Source: Rhodohalobacter halophilus (lineage in GTDB: Bacteria > Bacteroidota > Rhodothermia > Balneolales > Balneolaceae). Taken from it: a stretch of 64,000 bases of DNA. The stretch covers positions 1 to 64,000 of the forward strand of contig NZ_MDWE01000024.1 of assembly GCF_001715195.1 (NCBI RefSeq), read 5' to 3'. Shown here piece after piece: positions 54,201 through 61,656 of this stretch. How positions within the stretch are numbered: position 1 is the first letter of the stretch; each line of letters opens with the position of its first letter. A model generated the notes under the pieces. The model was not told the DNA's origin, did no database searches, and saw only the letters and a program-made list of their open reading frames with translations. A program made the translations under genes and the position numbers.

Positions 54201-54273
54201 CGTTGCCGGTTCTGATTTTGGAACGCACCCACAAGTGCGCACGATCTCTTTTGGAATTAATGTTGAATTTTAA
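51202..54273 (+). CDS. SusC/RagA-type TonB-dependent outer-membrane transporter
   Basis: 1,023 residues from ATG 51202, which opens a signal peptide cleaved near AVAQ. A carboxypeptidase-regulatory-like domain follows (YTVEGTVSDQSDGSPLPGA, GNYQIRVTYVGYT), then the SusC plug (SEVVVVGYGVQTRSDLTGSV, LQGRSSGVFV, EPLYVIDGVPI, ILKDASATAIYGSRGANGV) and a 22-strand barrel ending in Phe. SusC proteins import oligosaccharides or peptides captured by the SusD partner lid, driven by TonB. susD follows by 12 bp. No enzyme or sigma/anti-sigma gene accompanies the pair, so the substrate is open. Confidence 0.95.
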   Translation: MLKRILSMIGSALFVAVFSSAAVAQYTVEGTVSDQSDGSPLPGATVMLVDTNYGAATDADGYFEFTNVPEGNYQIRVTYVGYTTLNRQISVNNNLNLTLEMTSDQQLLSEVVVVGYGVQTRSDLTGSVSSINSEEIANQPVASLDAALQGRSSGVFVSSPSGTPGAGMTMNIRGQTSLSASSEPLYVIDGVPIISEDLSGLFSGGQATNSLADLNPNDIESIEILKDASATAIYGSRGANGVVLITTKRGVSGQSRIGFNMYTGFQSITNEIDMHSSQEFLELMNDAARQDNRDLGTNYSDTHVSDIWGYDPNDPNLQNTRWYDEIFRTAPINNYELTASGGTDNARYFTSFSYFDQEGVQLGTGFERVSGRINLDAKVTDWLDFGTNITVNRTIQNRTINDNSLYGVVINALAGDPLMPVYEDDGSYADPFNYFGWWMLDNPVLIANEYSRFTNTVRGIGTVFGEASLAEGLSLRTSLSIDYTNLEDEAYTPIISRESANAQRNGFGNYGTTQDFTWLIENYLSYVNTFADQHNVNAVVGTSFQASNREFSSINAQGFPSDQFTKLSVAAQVTSASTSGSSWGLASYFFRGNYSFDNRYLFTTTGRVDGSSRFGDNFRYGFFPSASVAWRMTNEYFMENQDLFSELKPRVSYGITGNQEGIGNFASRGLFGVSDYRATPTLVPTQLSNANLTWESTRQLDVGVDVGMFEDRLTFSADYFIKTTEDLLLNRLVPGISGFSSVTDNIGKVENKGFEFDVRGVVLSRRDFSWSSSFNISFIRNTVLELEVNNQVLNDSHILSEGQPIGTFHLIDHRGVDPQTGNMLWIDENEDGVIDSGDRRTVGNAQPDFFGGWSNSFAYKGFDLNMLFQFTYGNEIFNHSRASYENLGWDRLEIPAIFPLPDGNNHRLADKRWMEPGDQTDIPRASLTNINWREYSSRWLEDGSYLRLKTVTLGYNFSPNFTDRIGMRMFRVYMQAQNLLTFTNYTGLDPEVNQNARNPLVAGSDFGTHPQVRTISFGINVEF

Positions 54274-54285
54274 AAACCGGAACTC

Positions 54286-55629
54286 ATGAAAAAATTATCA
54301 ATATTACTTATTACAATACTAGCGGTATTTCTAATATCATGTGATGTTCTGGATACCGAACCACAAGCGTCTCTCGATGCGAACACTGCGTTAACCGACG
54401 GGGCATCAGCTCAGGCTGTACTTTTAGGTGCCTACTCAAGGATGCAGGTAACACCATACTATGGTGCACACTTTACACTCAGCCCGGATTTGGCCGCAGA
54501 CAATGCCCGATACCAGGGTTTCTTTGATTCTCAGTTGGAAATTAATTCAGGTTCAGTTCCTATTAGTAACTTTTGGATTAGTACAGCGTGGGTTAATATT
54601 TACAGGGTAGTGAATATTGCAAACCTGCTCATTGCTGAGGTCCCAAATATTGCAGATGATGCTTTTAGTTCCCGGGACAGGGTATTAGGGGAAGCACATG
54701 CTATCAGAGCTCTTGCATATTTCGATTTGCTGAGAGTATTTGGTTATCATTTTGATGTTTCTTCCCCATATGGCATGCCCCTATTACTAGAGCCTATTGA
54801 GAATAATGATTTCAACCTCATTCCGGATTTAGAACGCAGTGGTGTTGCTGACACATATCAGCAAATACTTGATGACTTAAATACAGCCATAGGGCTTATG
54901 CAGGGTTACGTAGATAACACGGCAATGAGCTATTGGGCAGCTGTTGCTCTGCGTGCGAGAGTAAATCTATACGCTGGAAATTACGGTGCGGCATTTGATG
55001 ATGCTGATGACGTTATTGAAAATGGTCCGTTTTCTCTTGTGGAGGATGTTCAGGATCTTTTTGATACTACATCGCCAACATCAGAATCAATTTTTGATTT
55101 AGTGTTTAGCGATCAGGATCAAAGCTCACTATATGTTTTTACGTTTCAGCGTGATGAATACAATGTTGATCCAGATTTAACCGGTGCTATAGAAGCAGGG
55201 GATGATAGAGCAGGGTTGTTTGTATTTGAAAGAGGCAGCGACAGGCCTGTAAAGTGGTCTAATCCAAATAATGCAAATAACGTTAAAGTTCTTAGGCTGG
55301 GCGAGATGTTCCTCATTAGGTCAGAAGCAGCCGTATTTGATTCAAATGATCCGAATGCGGGTTTGGATGATCTTAATGAGATAAGAGATCGAGCCGGCCT
55401 CGGTGATGTTGGACCATTTGCCAACATCGACGAGTACGTTGATGCACTACTACAGGAGCGACGTATTGAGCTCAATTACGAAGGACACCGTTTCTTCGAT
55501 CTTGTACGTCTTGATCGGTTTGAGGATGTGCTCAACAGGGATTCATTTCGAAGGGCATTCCCAATACCGCGCGATGAGTTACAGATTCAGGAAAATCTGG
55601 ATCAAAACCCAGGATATCCTATTGAGTAA
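54286..55629 (+). CDS. SusD/RagB-type surface lipoprotein
   Basis: 447 residues. The lipobox is at Cys19 (LISC). The SusD N-terminus (LDTEPQASLDANTALTDGASAQAVLLGAY) and the TPR-like helices are clear. The RagB/SusD C-terminal domain begins near LRLGEMFLIRSEAAVF and contains LLQERRIELNYEGHRFFDLVR and AFPIPRDELQ, both family hallmarks. It forms the lid of the SusC transporter. It is shorter than many SusD proteins, mostly in the central loops. A strong terminator follows 21 bp after the stop. Confidence 0.95.
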   Translation: MKKLSILLITILAVFLISCDVLDTEPQASLDANTALTDGASAQAVLLGAYSRMQVTPYYGAHFTLSPDLAADNARYQGFFDSQLEINSGSVPISNFWISTAWVNIYRVVNIANLLIAEVPNIADDAFSSRDRVLGEAHAIRALAYFDLLRVFGYHFDVSSPYGMPLLLEPIENNDFNLIPDLERSGVADTYQQILDDLNTAIGLMQGYVDNTAMSYWAAVALRARVNLYAGNYGAAFDDADDVIENGPFSLVEDVQDLFDTTSPTSESIFDLVFSDQDQSSLYVFTFQRDEYNVDPDLTGAIEAGDDRAGLFVFERGSDRPVKWSNPNNANNVKVLRLGEMFLIRSEAAVFDSNDPNAGLDDLNEIRDRAGLGDVGPFANIDEYVDALLQERRIELNYEGHRFFDLVRLDRFEDVLNRDSFRRAFPIPRDELQIQENLDQNPGYPIE

Positions 55630-55650
55630 AATTTTAAGGAGATATAAACA

Positions 55651-55683
55651 GCTCAGGGGTTAATTCCTCTGAGCCGTTTTTTT
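55651..55683 (+). terminator. terminator of the susCD operon
   Basis: The stem gctcagggg / cctctgagc (one G-T pair) is followed by seven T. Confidence 0.85.
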
Positions 55684-55719
55684 ACGGCTTTTAATTCTAA
55701 AAATGTAAAATGGTTTTAA

Positions 55720-55878
55720 TTTAAAGTAAAGGGAAACCAGGCTGAAGTGGTAGGAAATTCACAGGTTTTAGTCTACCGCAACCGATCGGGCGAATTCATC
55801 ACAGAAAACGGAAAACTTGGAGCCCGCAATATTCAGCTCGATATCTATGTGCCCGGGGAGGTTTTTGCTATTGATTAA
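55720..55878 (+). pseudogene. C-terminal remnant of an unidentified secreted protein
   Basis: Open for 52 codons after a stop at 55717, with no start codon, ending in TAA. The translation (VVGNSQVLVYRNRSGEF, LGARNIQLDIYVPGEVFAID) reads as the closing strands of a beta-rich domain with a compact, natural C-terminus. The rest of the gene is gone, apparently truncated by the sequence that carries the susCD terminator. The family was not recognised. Confidence 0.4.
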
Positions 55879-55921
55879 TTTGAGATCTAGACAAGAAAAG
55901 TGATTACAGTTTTGGAAATAT

Positions 55922-55942
55922 TCTCCCCCTAATAAGGGGAGA
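55922..55942. repeat. CT-rich hairpin repeat
   Basis: tctccccct pairs with aggggaga around a 4-nt loop, followed by gagtgaggggggtgt. It is not linked to a gene end. A related CT/AG-rich palindrome (ctctcctctcaagaggggagg) lies near 62909-62930. Confidence 0.4.
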
Positions 55943-56102
55943 GTGAGGGGGGTGTAATTTAGATTATTCCTCATTTTCATGATATACGTTCTCCCAAAAT
56001 CTGCTAAGGCACACCTCTTTCCGAAATTCCTGAGATATCGTGGTTAGACCAAAAATATATCTGAAGAAATATCGAATTAAATCTAAATAGTCATCAGATG
56101 AG

Positions 56103-56236
56103 GGCTTTGCAAAACTAAGGAATATGTCATTCTGATCCCGAAAGCATTCGGGAGAAGAATCTCATAAGTAGATCTGATGTATCTGTTGAGAGATCCTTCA
56201 CTACGTTCAGGATGACTTAACAGGTTTTGCAAAGCC
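56103..56236. repeat. 134-bp palindromic MITE-like element
   Basis: Outer inverted repeats of 13 bp match exactly: GGCTTTGCAAAAC at 56103-56115 and GTTTTGCAAAGCC at 56224-56236. Inside them lie a second pair, GTCATTCTGA (56126-56135) and TCAGGATGAC (56207-56216, one mismatch), and a third hairpin, cccgaa/ttcggg, around 56137-56151. It has no coding capacity. The inner GTCATTCTGA...TCAGGATGAC form is widespread as a dispersed repeat in many bacterial genomes. Confidence 0.65.
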
Positions 56237-56316
56237 TTCCAGATAAGAATTAACCGGAAAAGTTCATCCGTTTTTATATTTTCTGATAGAAAATCTTAAG
56301 TCCAACAAATCTATAT

Positions 56317-57198
56317 ATGTATAAATATTTACTGATTGCCCTGTTTTTCGTTTCTGCCTGTTCATCCCAAAAATCCATTGATCAGCTCAAGTCTGATAAC
56401 GAAAATCACATCGCAGAAGAGGAGGGTACATTCGGCATCTGGTTTCAGCACCTCCAAAATCCTGACCTGCACTTTTCCATTAACGCAGATACCCTGTTTC
56501 ATGCAGCCAGCACGATGAAAACACCCGTGATGATTGAACTTTTTCGCAGAGCGGAAGCCGGGGAATTTGATCTGTCGGACTCCATCGAGGTGGAAAATAA
56601 ATTCTACAGCATAGTAGATGGATCGGAATTTCAGCTAACACTCAACCCGGAGGGGGACGACCCATTTGAACGAAGAGTTGGCGAAATGGCGACTCTCTAT
56701 GACCTCAACCACGCGATGATTACCTATAGCAGTAATTTGACAACAAACCTTCTGATTAGATTGGTTGGAGCAGAAGAAACAACGCAAACCATGCGGGAGA
56801 TGGGTGCTGAAAACATTCAGGTACTGCGAGGGGTGGAAGACCTGAAAGCGTTTGAACAGGGGCTTAGTAACCGGACAACCCCAAGAGATCTGGGAATTAT
56901 TTTTGAACATATTGCAAACGGAACGGCCGTTAGCCCCACAATGGACAGTTTGATGGTGGAGGTACTGAAAGATCAATTTTACAACGATGTGATTCCGGCC
57001 CAGCTGCCCGGAGATGTAGTGACTGCCAATAAAACCGGATTCATAACCGGTGTCCGTCACGATTCTGCAATTGTTTATCTCCCTGATGGCCAATCCTACG
57101 TGTTAATCTACCTGTCTAAAAATCTGCCGGACGGTGACCGGGGAACAGAAATAGGGGCGGAAATTTCAAAAATGATTTACGAGTGGCTGATATTGTAA
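56317..57198 (+). CDS. class A beta-lactamase-like serine hydrolase lipoprotein
   Basis: 293 residues with a lipobox near Cys15 (FVSAC). It shows the class A layout: the catalytic S-x-x-K in AASTMKTPVM, the second motif as Y-S-S-N (the SDN loop), and the third as K-T-G in ANKTGFITG. The omega-loop Glu may lie in VEDLKAFEQG, but the E-x-x-L-N pattern needed for efficient deacylation is not preserved. The protein may therefore be a beta-lactamase-fold hydrolase or peptidase and not a resistance enzyme. It would sit at the periplasmic or outer membrane. It has its own transcript start region after the palindromic element. Confidence 0.85.
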   Translation: MYKYLLIALFFVSACSSQKSIDQLKSDNENHIAEEEGTFGIWFQHLQNPDLHFSINADTLFHAASTMKTPVMIELFRRAEAGEFDLSDSIEVENKFYSIVDGSEFQLTLNPEGDDPFERRVGEMATLYDLNHAMITYSSNLTTNLLIRLVGAEETTQTMREMGAENIQVLRGVEDLKAFEQGLSNRTTPRDLGIIFEHIANGTAVSPTMDSLMVEVLKDQFYNDVIPAQLPGDVVTANKTGFITGVRHDSAIVYLPDGQSYVLIYLSKNLPDGDRGTEIGAEISKMIYEWLIL

Positions 57199-57359
57199 CC
57201 CCTTAGGCGTAAGGATTTAAAAAAGCACAAGAGTTTACCGAATCAGTTTTTTGTACGGTATAAATTAGTACATTAAGTAATACTGCTTTCAGTCGATAAG
57301 GGAAACAGGTAACGAGTCACCAACAGAAGGTTGGCAAACAGTGTGCTTTCTGAAACTAT

Positions 57360-60314
57360 ATGAATATTTCAGACGATATATTTAAGAGCTCTCCATTTGG
57401 TTTCGCCTATCACAAATTAGTGATGGAGAACGGCAAGCCTGCAGACTACATTTTTGAAGAGGTGAATCAAACCTTTGAAGAGCTGACAGGCTTATCCGGC
57501 TCTCAAATTATTGGGAAGCATGCCACAGACGTTTTGCCGGGCATTCGCAATGGAGATACGGATTGGGTTGAACTTTATGCTGATGTTGCTCTTAAAGGTG
57601 AGGAGATAGTTGTTGAGCAATATTCATCTCCGCTCGATCGATGGTACCAGGTTCAGGCCTGGTCGGATAAGAAAGGGTATTTTGCCACACTATTTACAGA
57701 CATCACTGAGAAGAAATGCGCAGAGTTACGGCAAAAAGCGGTAGATGCCGAGTACAAGGAGATCTTCTCTAAAGTATCACGCAGTATTTTTGTGATCGAT
57801 GTAACGGCAGACGGGCGTTACGTAGTGAAGGATTTTAATGAGCGCCAGCTTACCTATCTGAATATGAGCCGGGAGGAGGTTCAGGGAAAGTATATTGAGG
57901 AGGCCTTTCCTCAGGATGTTGCAAAAAGTATCATATCTCACTACAACGAATGTATCGAAAAAGGTGAGGAGATCTCCTACGAAGAGGATGTGACGATGGC
58001 AGGACGCGGGCGCCGCTACTATTTTACCACAATTACACCGTTGAGGGAAAACAGCGGCGGCAGGATTCACCGGCTGGTTGGAAGCTCAGTGGAAATTACC
58101 AAGCGGAAAGAAGCTGAAATAGCACTGATGCGCGAACAGGAGTTTAATAAGGCACTTCTCGAGTCGGCGGCAGACGGTGTTGTGGCGTGTGATGAAAATG
58201 GAAATCTGGTACTGTTTAACAAGCGTGCGCGCGACTGGCACGGTGTGGATCTGATGAAAATACCGGTGGCTGAGGCGAGCCATTATTATGATCTGTTTCA
58301 CCTCGATGGGAAGACACCGCTAAAACCGGATGAAATTCCGCTTGCACGAGCTTTTAACGGTGAGATATTGGTAAATGCCGGCATGTCGATTGTGCCTAAA
58401 GGGGAAAACCCGCGCTTTATTTCGGCAAGCGGCAGCCCCATTTATGATAAGGAAGGAAATAAACTGGGAGCAGTCATTTTGATGCGGGATGTAACGGCGC
58501 GTTTAAAAGCCGAGGAGCAGCTCCGTGAGAACGAAGAGCGCCTTGCTGCTACTTTGCGCTCAATCGGTGACGGTGTGATCTCTTGCGATCGTAACGGGAA
58601 AGTACTCAGCATCAATAATGTCGCGGAAAGTCTGACAGGTTGGTCCAGTGAAGAGGCAGAAGGAAAACCGATCGATGAAGTTTTTCAAATCTTTAACGCC
58701 CAAACCCGTGAAGTAGCCGACAACCCTGTCATGAGATCTCTGGAGGAAGGGGTAATTGTTGGGCTGGAAAATCACACAATTTTAAAATCCAGAAGTGGGG
58801 AAGAGTTTCAGATTGCCGACAGATGTGCGCCCATTAAGAGTGCTGAAGGTGAAATTATTGGCTGTGTTCTGGTTTTTCGGGATGTTACCCGGGAGTATTA
58901 TCAAAAAAGAGCGCTGGAAGAGAGTGAAGAACGATTCAGAAACCTCGCGTTTAATGTGCCGGGCGTAATTTATCTCTGCAAGAATGATGAAAACTACTCC
59001 ATGATTTTTGTCAATCATCAGATTAAGGAGTTGACCGGGTACACACGGGAAGAGTTCGAAGATGGCAAAATTCACCTTATAGATATTTTTCACCCTGATG
59101 ATCGGGAGATGATCAAGGAGACAGTAGACCGTGCCCTGCAAAACAGAGAATCGTACCAGATTGAGTATCGTATGCGCCACAGGGATGGAGAAAGTCGCTG
59201 GGTGATGGAAAACGGTGTTGGCATATTTGATGAAAAGGGTGATCTGCAGCACCTGGAGGGCTATATATCGGATATTACCGATAAAAAACTGGCGGAAGAG
59301 TTGACACACAAGGCTTCTCAGCAGCTCGAGTTTCACGTCGAAAACTCACCGCTGGCTGTAGTGGTTTCAGATAAAAACTTTAATGTTCTGCAGTGGTCTA
59401 AGAGTGCAGAGCAGCTTTTTGGATGGAGTGAAGAGGAAGTGCTTTCCATGAGCCGATCGGAATGGAATTTCACCTTCGAAGAGGATATACCTAACGTGAA
59501 AGCGAAAATGAATGAACTCATTCATGGTGATAAACCCCGAAACCTCAGTGTAAACAGAAACTACACCAAGGAGGGAGATCTGCTGCACTGCGAGTGGTAC
59601 AACTCTGCCATGCTTGATAAAGATGGCAACTTGGTTTCCGTTTTTTCACTTGTTCATAATGTGACGGATCAGGTGCAAAAAGAGCAGAAAATTAAAGAAT
59701 CTCTGCTGGAGAAGGAGACGTTGTTGGCGGAAATTCATCATCGTGTAAAAAATAACCTTGCAGTGGTTTCGGGGCTAATGCAGCTGCAGGCGCTGGAAGC
59801 TGAAAGTGAATCCCTTCAGGCCAAATTGTTTGACAGTGTAAATCGGATCAAAACGATGGCCTCCGTTCATGAACTGCTCTATCAGTCGGATAGCTATTCG
59901 CGGCTGAATTTTTCCGATACGATCAGAAAGCTGGTGGAGAATATTTCAGCAACTTTTCAGGCGTCAAAAGAGATTGATGTGGAGGTTGAAACGGATAATA
60001 TTGAACTGAATATAAATATGGCCATCCCCGCCTCATTAATTGTTAATGAAGTTGTCACCAACGTTTTTAAACATGCTTTTCCGGACCAAACCGACGGCAG
60101 ATTTTCGGTAATACTGCAAGATCTTGGTCAGAAGATTTCAATTATTATTAACGATGACGGTGTGGGAATTGCCGAGGATGATAATAATCCGGGTTCATCG
60201 CTGGGCATGCACTTAATCAGAGAGTTGGCGAGCCAAATTAAGGGAGAATATACCTTTCGTAATACCGACCCCGGTACGGAGTTCAGGATTACATTTGCGC
60301 GGTCAAAAGAGTAG
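57360..60314 (+). CDS. soluble multi-PAS sensor histidine kinase (HisKA_2/HWE type)
   Basis: 984 residues without membrane helices. Six PAS domains can be read in order, at about residues 5-120, 130-250, 260-385, 390-515, 525-650 and 655-780. The kinase core is HisKA_2: EIHHRVKNNLAVVSGLMQLQ with the phospho-acceptor His near 792, then a Bergerat ATPase with IVNEVVTNVFKHAF and DDGVGI. Such kinases sense light, redox or small ligands; no chromophore Cys (NCRFL) or haem signature stands out. No response regulator is adjacent, so it is an orphan kinase. The 161-bp upstream region is hairpin-rich. Confidence 0.92.
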   Translation: MNISDDIFKSSPFGFAYHKLVMENGKPADYIFEEVNQTFEELTGLSGSQIIGKHATDVLPGIRNGDTDWVELYADVALKGEEIVVEQYSSPLDRWYQVQAWSDKKGYFATLFTDITEKKCAELRQKAVDAEYKEIFSKVSRSIFVIDVTADGRYVVKDFNERQLTYLNMSREEVQGKYIEEAFPQDVAKSIISHYNECIEKGEEISYEEDVTMAGRGRRYYFTTITPLRENSGGRIHRLVGSSVEITKRKEAEIALMREQEFNKALLESAADGVVACDENGNLVLFNKRARDWHGVDLMKIPVAEASHYYDLFHLDGKTPLKPDEIPLARAFNGEILVNAGMSIVPKGENPRFISASGSPIYDKEGNKLGAVILMRDVTARLKAEEQLRENEERLAATLRSIGDGVISCDRNGKVLSINNVAESLTGWSSEEAEGKPIDEVFQIFNAQTREVADNPVMRSLEEGVIVGLENHTILKSRSGEEFQIADRCAPIKSAEGEIIGCVLVFRDVTREYYQKRALEESEERFRNLAFNVPGVIYLCKNDENYSMIFVNHQIKELTGYTREEFEDGKIHLIDIFHPDDREMIKETVDRALQNRESYQIEYRMRHRDGESRWVMENGVGIFDEKGDLQHLEGYISDITDKKLAEELTHKASQQLEFHVENSPLAVVVSDKNFNVLQWSKSAEQLFGWSEEEVLSMSRSEWNFTFEEDIPNVKAKMNELIHGDKPRNLSVNRNYTKEGDLLHCEWYNSAMLDKDGNLVSVFSLVHNVTDQVQKEQKIKESLLEKETLLAEIHHRVKNNLAVVSGLMQLQALEAESESLQAKLFDSVNRIKTMASVHELLYQSDSYSRLNFSDTIRKLVENISATFQASKEIDVEVETDNIELNINMAIPASLIVNEVVTNVFKHAFPDQTDGRFSVILQDLGQKISIIINDDGVGIAEDDNNPGSSLGMHLIRELASQIKGEYTFRNTDPGTEFRITFARSKE

Positions 60315-60389
60315 GCAGAGCAGCCCGTCGAAACTCTCTCCGGTTGAGATTCATTGTATTAGTGAAATGAAACATAATACAACAGTACA

Positions 60390-60782
60390 ATGAGTAATGT
60401 AAAAGAGACACCCGTCAACAGTTCACACTTATCAAACAAAGAGCTGGAAATGTTTAAAAAGCGGCTTCTGAATGAAAAAGAGATCGCCGAAAACAAGATT
60501 AAAGAACTCAAAAGCAGACTGAATGACCTGAACAGTAATTCAGGTGATAATCAATCTTCGCAGGATCACCATCAGGGGGATTTGGGTTCATCCGAAAATC
60601 AGAAAAATGCCATTTTGAGCTCTATTGAGAATCAGACGGAGAAGCTTGATCAGATTACCATTGCACTTGACCGGGTGGAGACGGGCAACTACGGAGTGTG
60701 CATTAAGAGCGGAGAACCGATTCAAAAAGAGAGGCTGAAGGCTATTCCATATGCACTGCGCAGTGTGGCTGCAAAAGATTAA
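60390..60782 (+). CDS. DksA/TraR-like protein lacking the zinc-finger cysteines
   Basis: 130 residues. A long N-terminal coiled coil (LSNKELEMFKKRLLNEKEIAENKIKEL) leads to the DksA-type loop and the closing segment LDRVETGNYGVCIKSGEPIQKERLKAIPYALRS, which aligns with the DksA zinc region (YG-x-C-x-x-C-G-x-x-I...R...P). Three of the four Cys are missing: Ser replaces the second, and the last pair is absent. DksA-fold proteins bind the secondary channel of RNA polymerase; zinc-free variants exist and may respond to other stresses. The stop codon overlaps the convergent SUMF1-like gene. Confidence 0.85.
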   Translation: MSNVKETPVNSSHLSNKELEMFKKRLLNEKEIAENKIKELKSRLNDLNSNSGDNQSSQDHHQGDLGSSENQKNAILSSIENQTEKLDQITIALDRVETGNYGVCIKSGEPIQKERLKAIPYALRSVAAKD

Positions 60783-61534
60783 TCTTCTGCAATTGGATCA
60801 ACGCACCGGAAACCAATGGTGTGATCTCCAATTTCGGCTAGCACGCCAACCCTCCAATAGTTTCTCAACGTCATGGAATTGCTGTTGAAACTACCCCCGC
60901 GAATGACCCGCATGGCGCGCTCCTCCAGCGGATAGTATTCAATGGAGTCGGGGTTGGCCTTAAAGAAAGGGTAGTAATCCCCAATCCATTCCGAAACATT
61001 ACCGGTCATATCATATAGTCCCAAGTCGTTGGGATCTTTTGTGCCGACGGAAAAGGTGTAGCCGGCGCTGTTATCTTTGTGGCGTGCTACGGAGTCCAGG
61101 CTGTCGGGATCGAAAACACCGGAAAAAATCTGATCTTTCCCGCCTGACCTTGCTGCAAACTCCCACTCCTGCTCGGTGGGCAGCCGATAACCGTACGCAT
61201 TGCAGAATTGCAGTGCATCATACCAGTTAACGTAAACTACAGCACGGTTGCCCCTTCCTCGGCCATCATCTTGCGGCAGCTTCTTTCCGGTAGCCCTGGC
61301 ATACGCATCATATTGGCTATAAGTGACTTCGTAGGTGCCGATATAGAAATCGGGGAGGGTAACTTCATGAAGCGGAAGGGAGTCATCATTCTCCTCCTCG
61401 ATTGTATCCCCCATCAGGTAGGTTCCGCCCTCAACAAAAGTCATCTCAAGTGGTTCAAGCTGAGATTGAACCGATGGCCTGAAGAGGGCACACCCGCCCA
61501 ATAATATTAAGAGCAGTATTAAAAGCTGTTTCAT
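60779..61534 (-). CDS. SUMF1/formylglycine-generating-enzyme-like lipoprotein
   Basis: 251 residues. The lipobox is at Cys15 (LGGC). The mature domain is the C-type-lectin-like SUMF1 fold: FVEGGTYLMGD, VTYSQYDAYARATGKKLP, AVVYVNWYDALQFCNAYGYRLPTEQEWEFAA, LYDMTGNVSEWIGDYY, IRGGSFNSN and the closing GFRCV. Of the copper-binding Cys pair of true FGE, no clear equivalent is visible, so it is likely a non-catalytic member such as the GldJ/GldK group of gliding and secretion lipoproteins. It converges on the DksA-like gene with a 4-bp overlap. Confidence 0.85.
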   Translation of the reverse strand: MKQLLILLLILLGGCALFRPSVQSQLEPLEMTFVEGGTYLMGDTIEEENDDSLPLHEVTLPDFYIGTYEVTYSQYDAYARATGKKLPQDDGRGRGNRAVVYVNWYDALQFCNAYGYRLPTEQEWEFAARSGGKDQIFSGVFDPDSLDSVARHKDNSAGYTFSVGTKDPNDLGLYDMTGNVSEWIGDYYPFFKANPDSIEYYPLEERAMRVIRGGSFNSNSMTLRNYWRVGVLAEIGDHTIGFRCVDPIAED

Positions 61535-61656
61535 AGAACTAAGATTTTAGTAGAATATATCCGACAGAATTGAGATGTGCAATTACGTTTCAATTTTTTG
61601 GAGTGAGGGGCTCTTTCAGTACATTCTGTAAATTCAAATTTCAAAAGAGACGAATT

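Noticed and set aside
56317-57198. Reading this gene as an antibiotic-resistance determinant
   Set aside because: The omega-loop pattern is not preserved and the context is chromosomal without mobile genes; the fold alone does not support resistance.
57199-57359. Riboswitch upstream of the multi-PAS kinase
   Set aside because: A small hairpin (ccaac/gttgg) and several short complements are present, but no known riboswitch core could be matched by eye.
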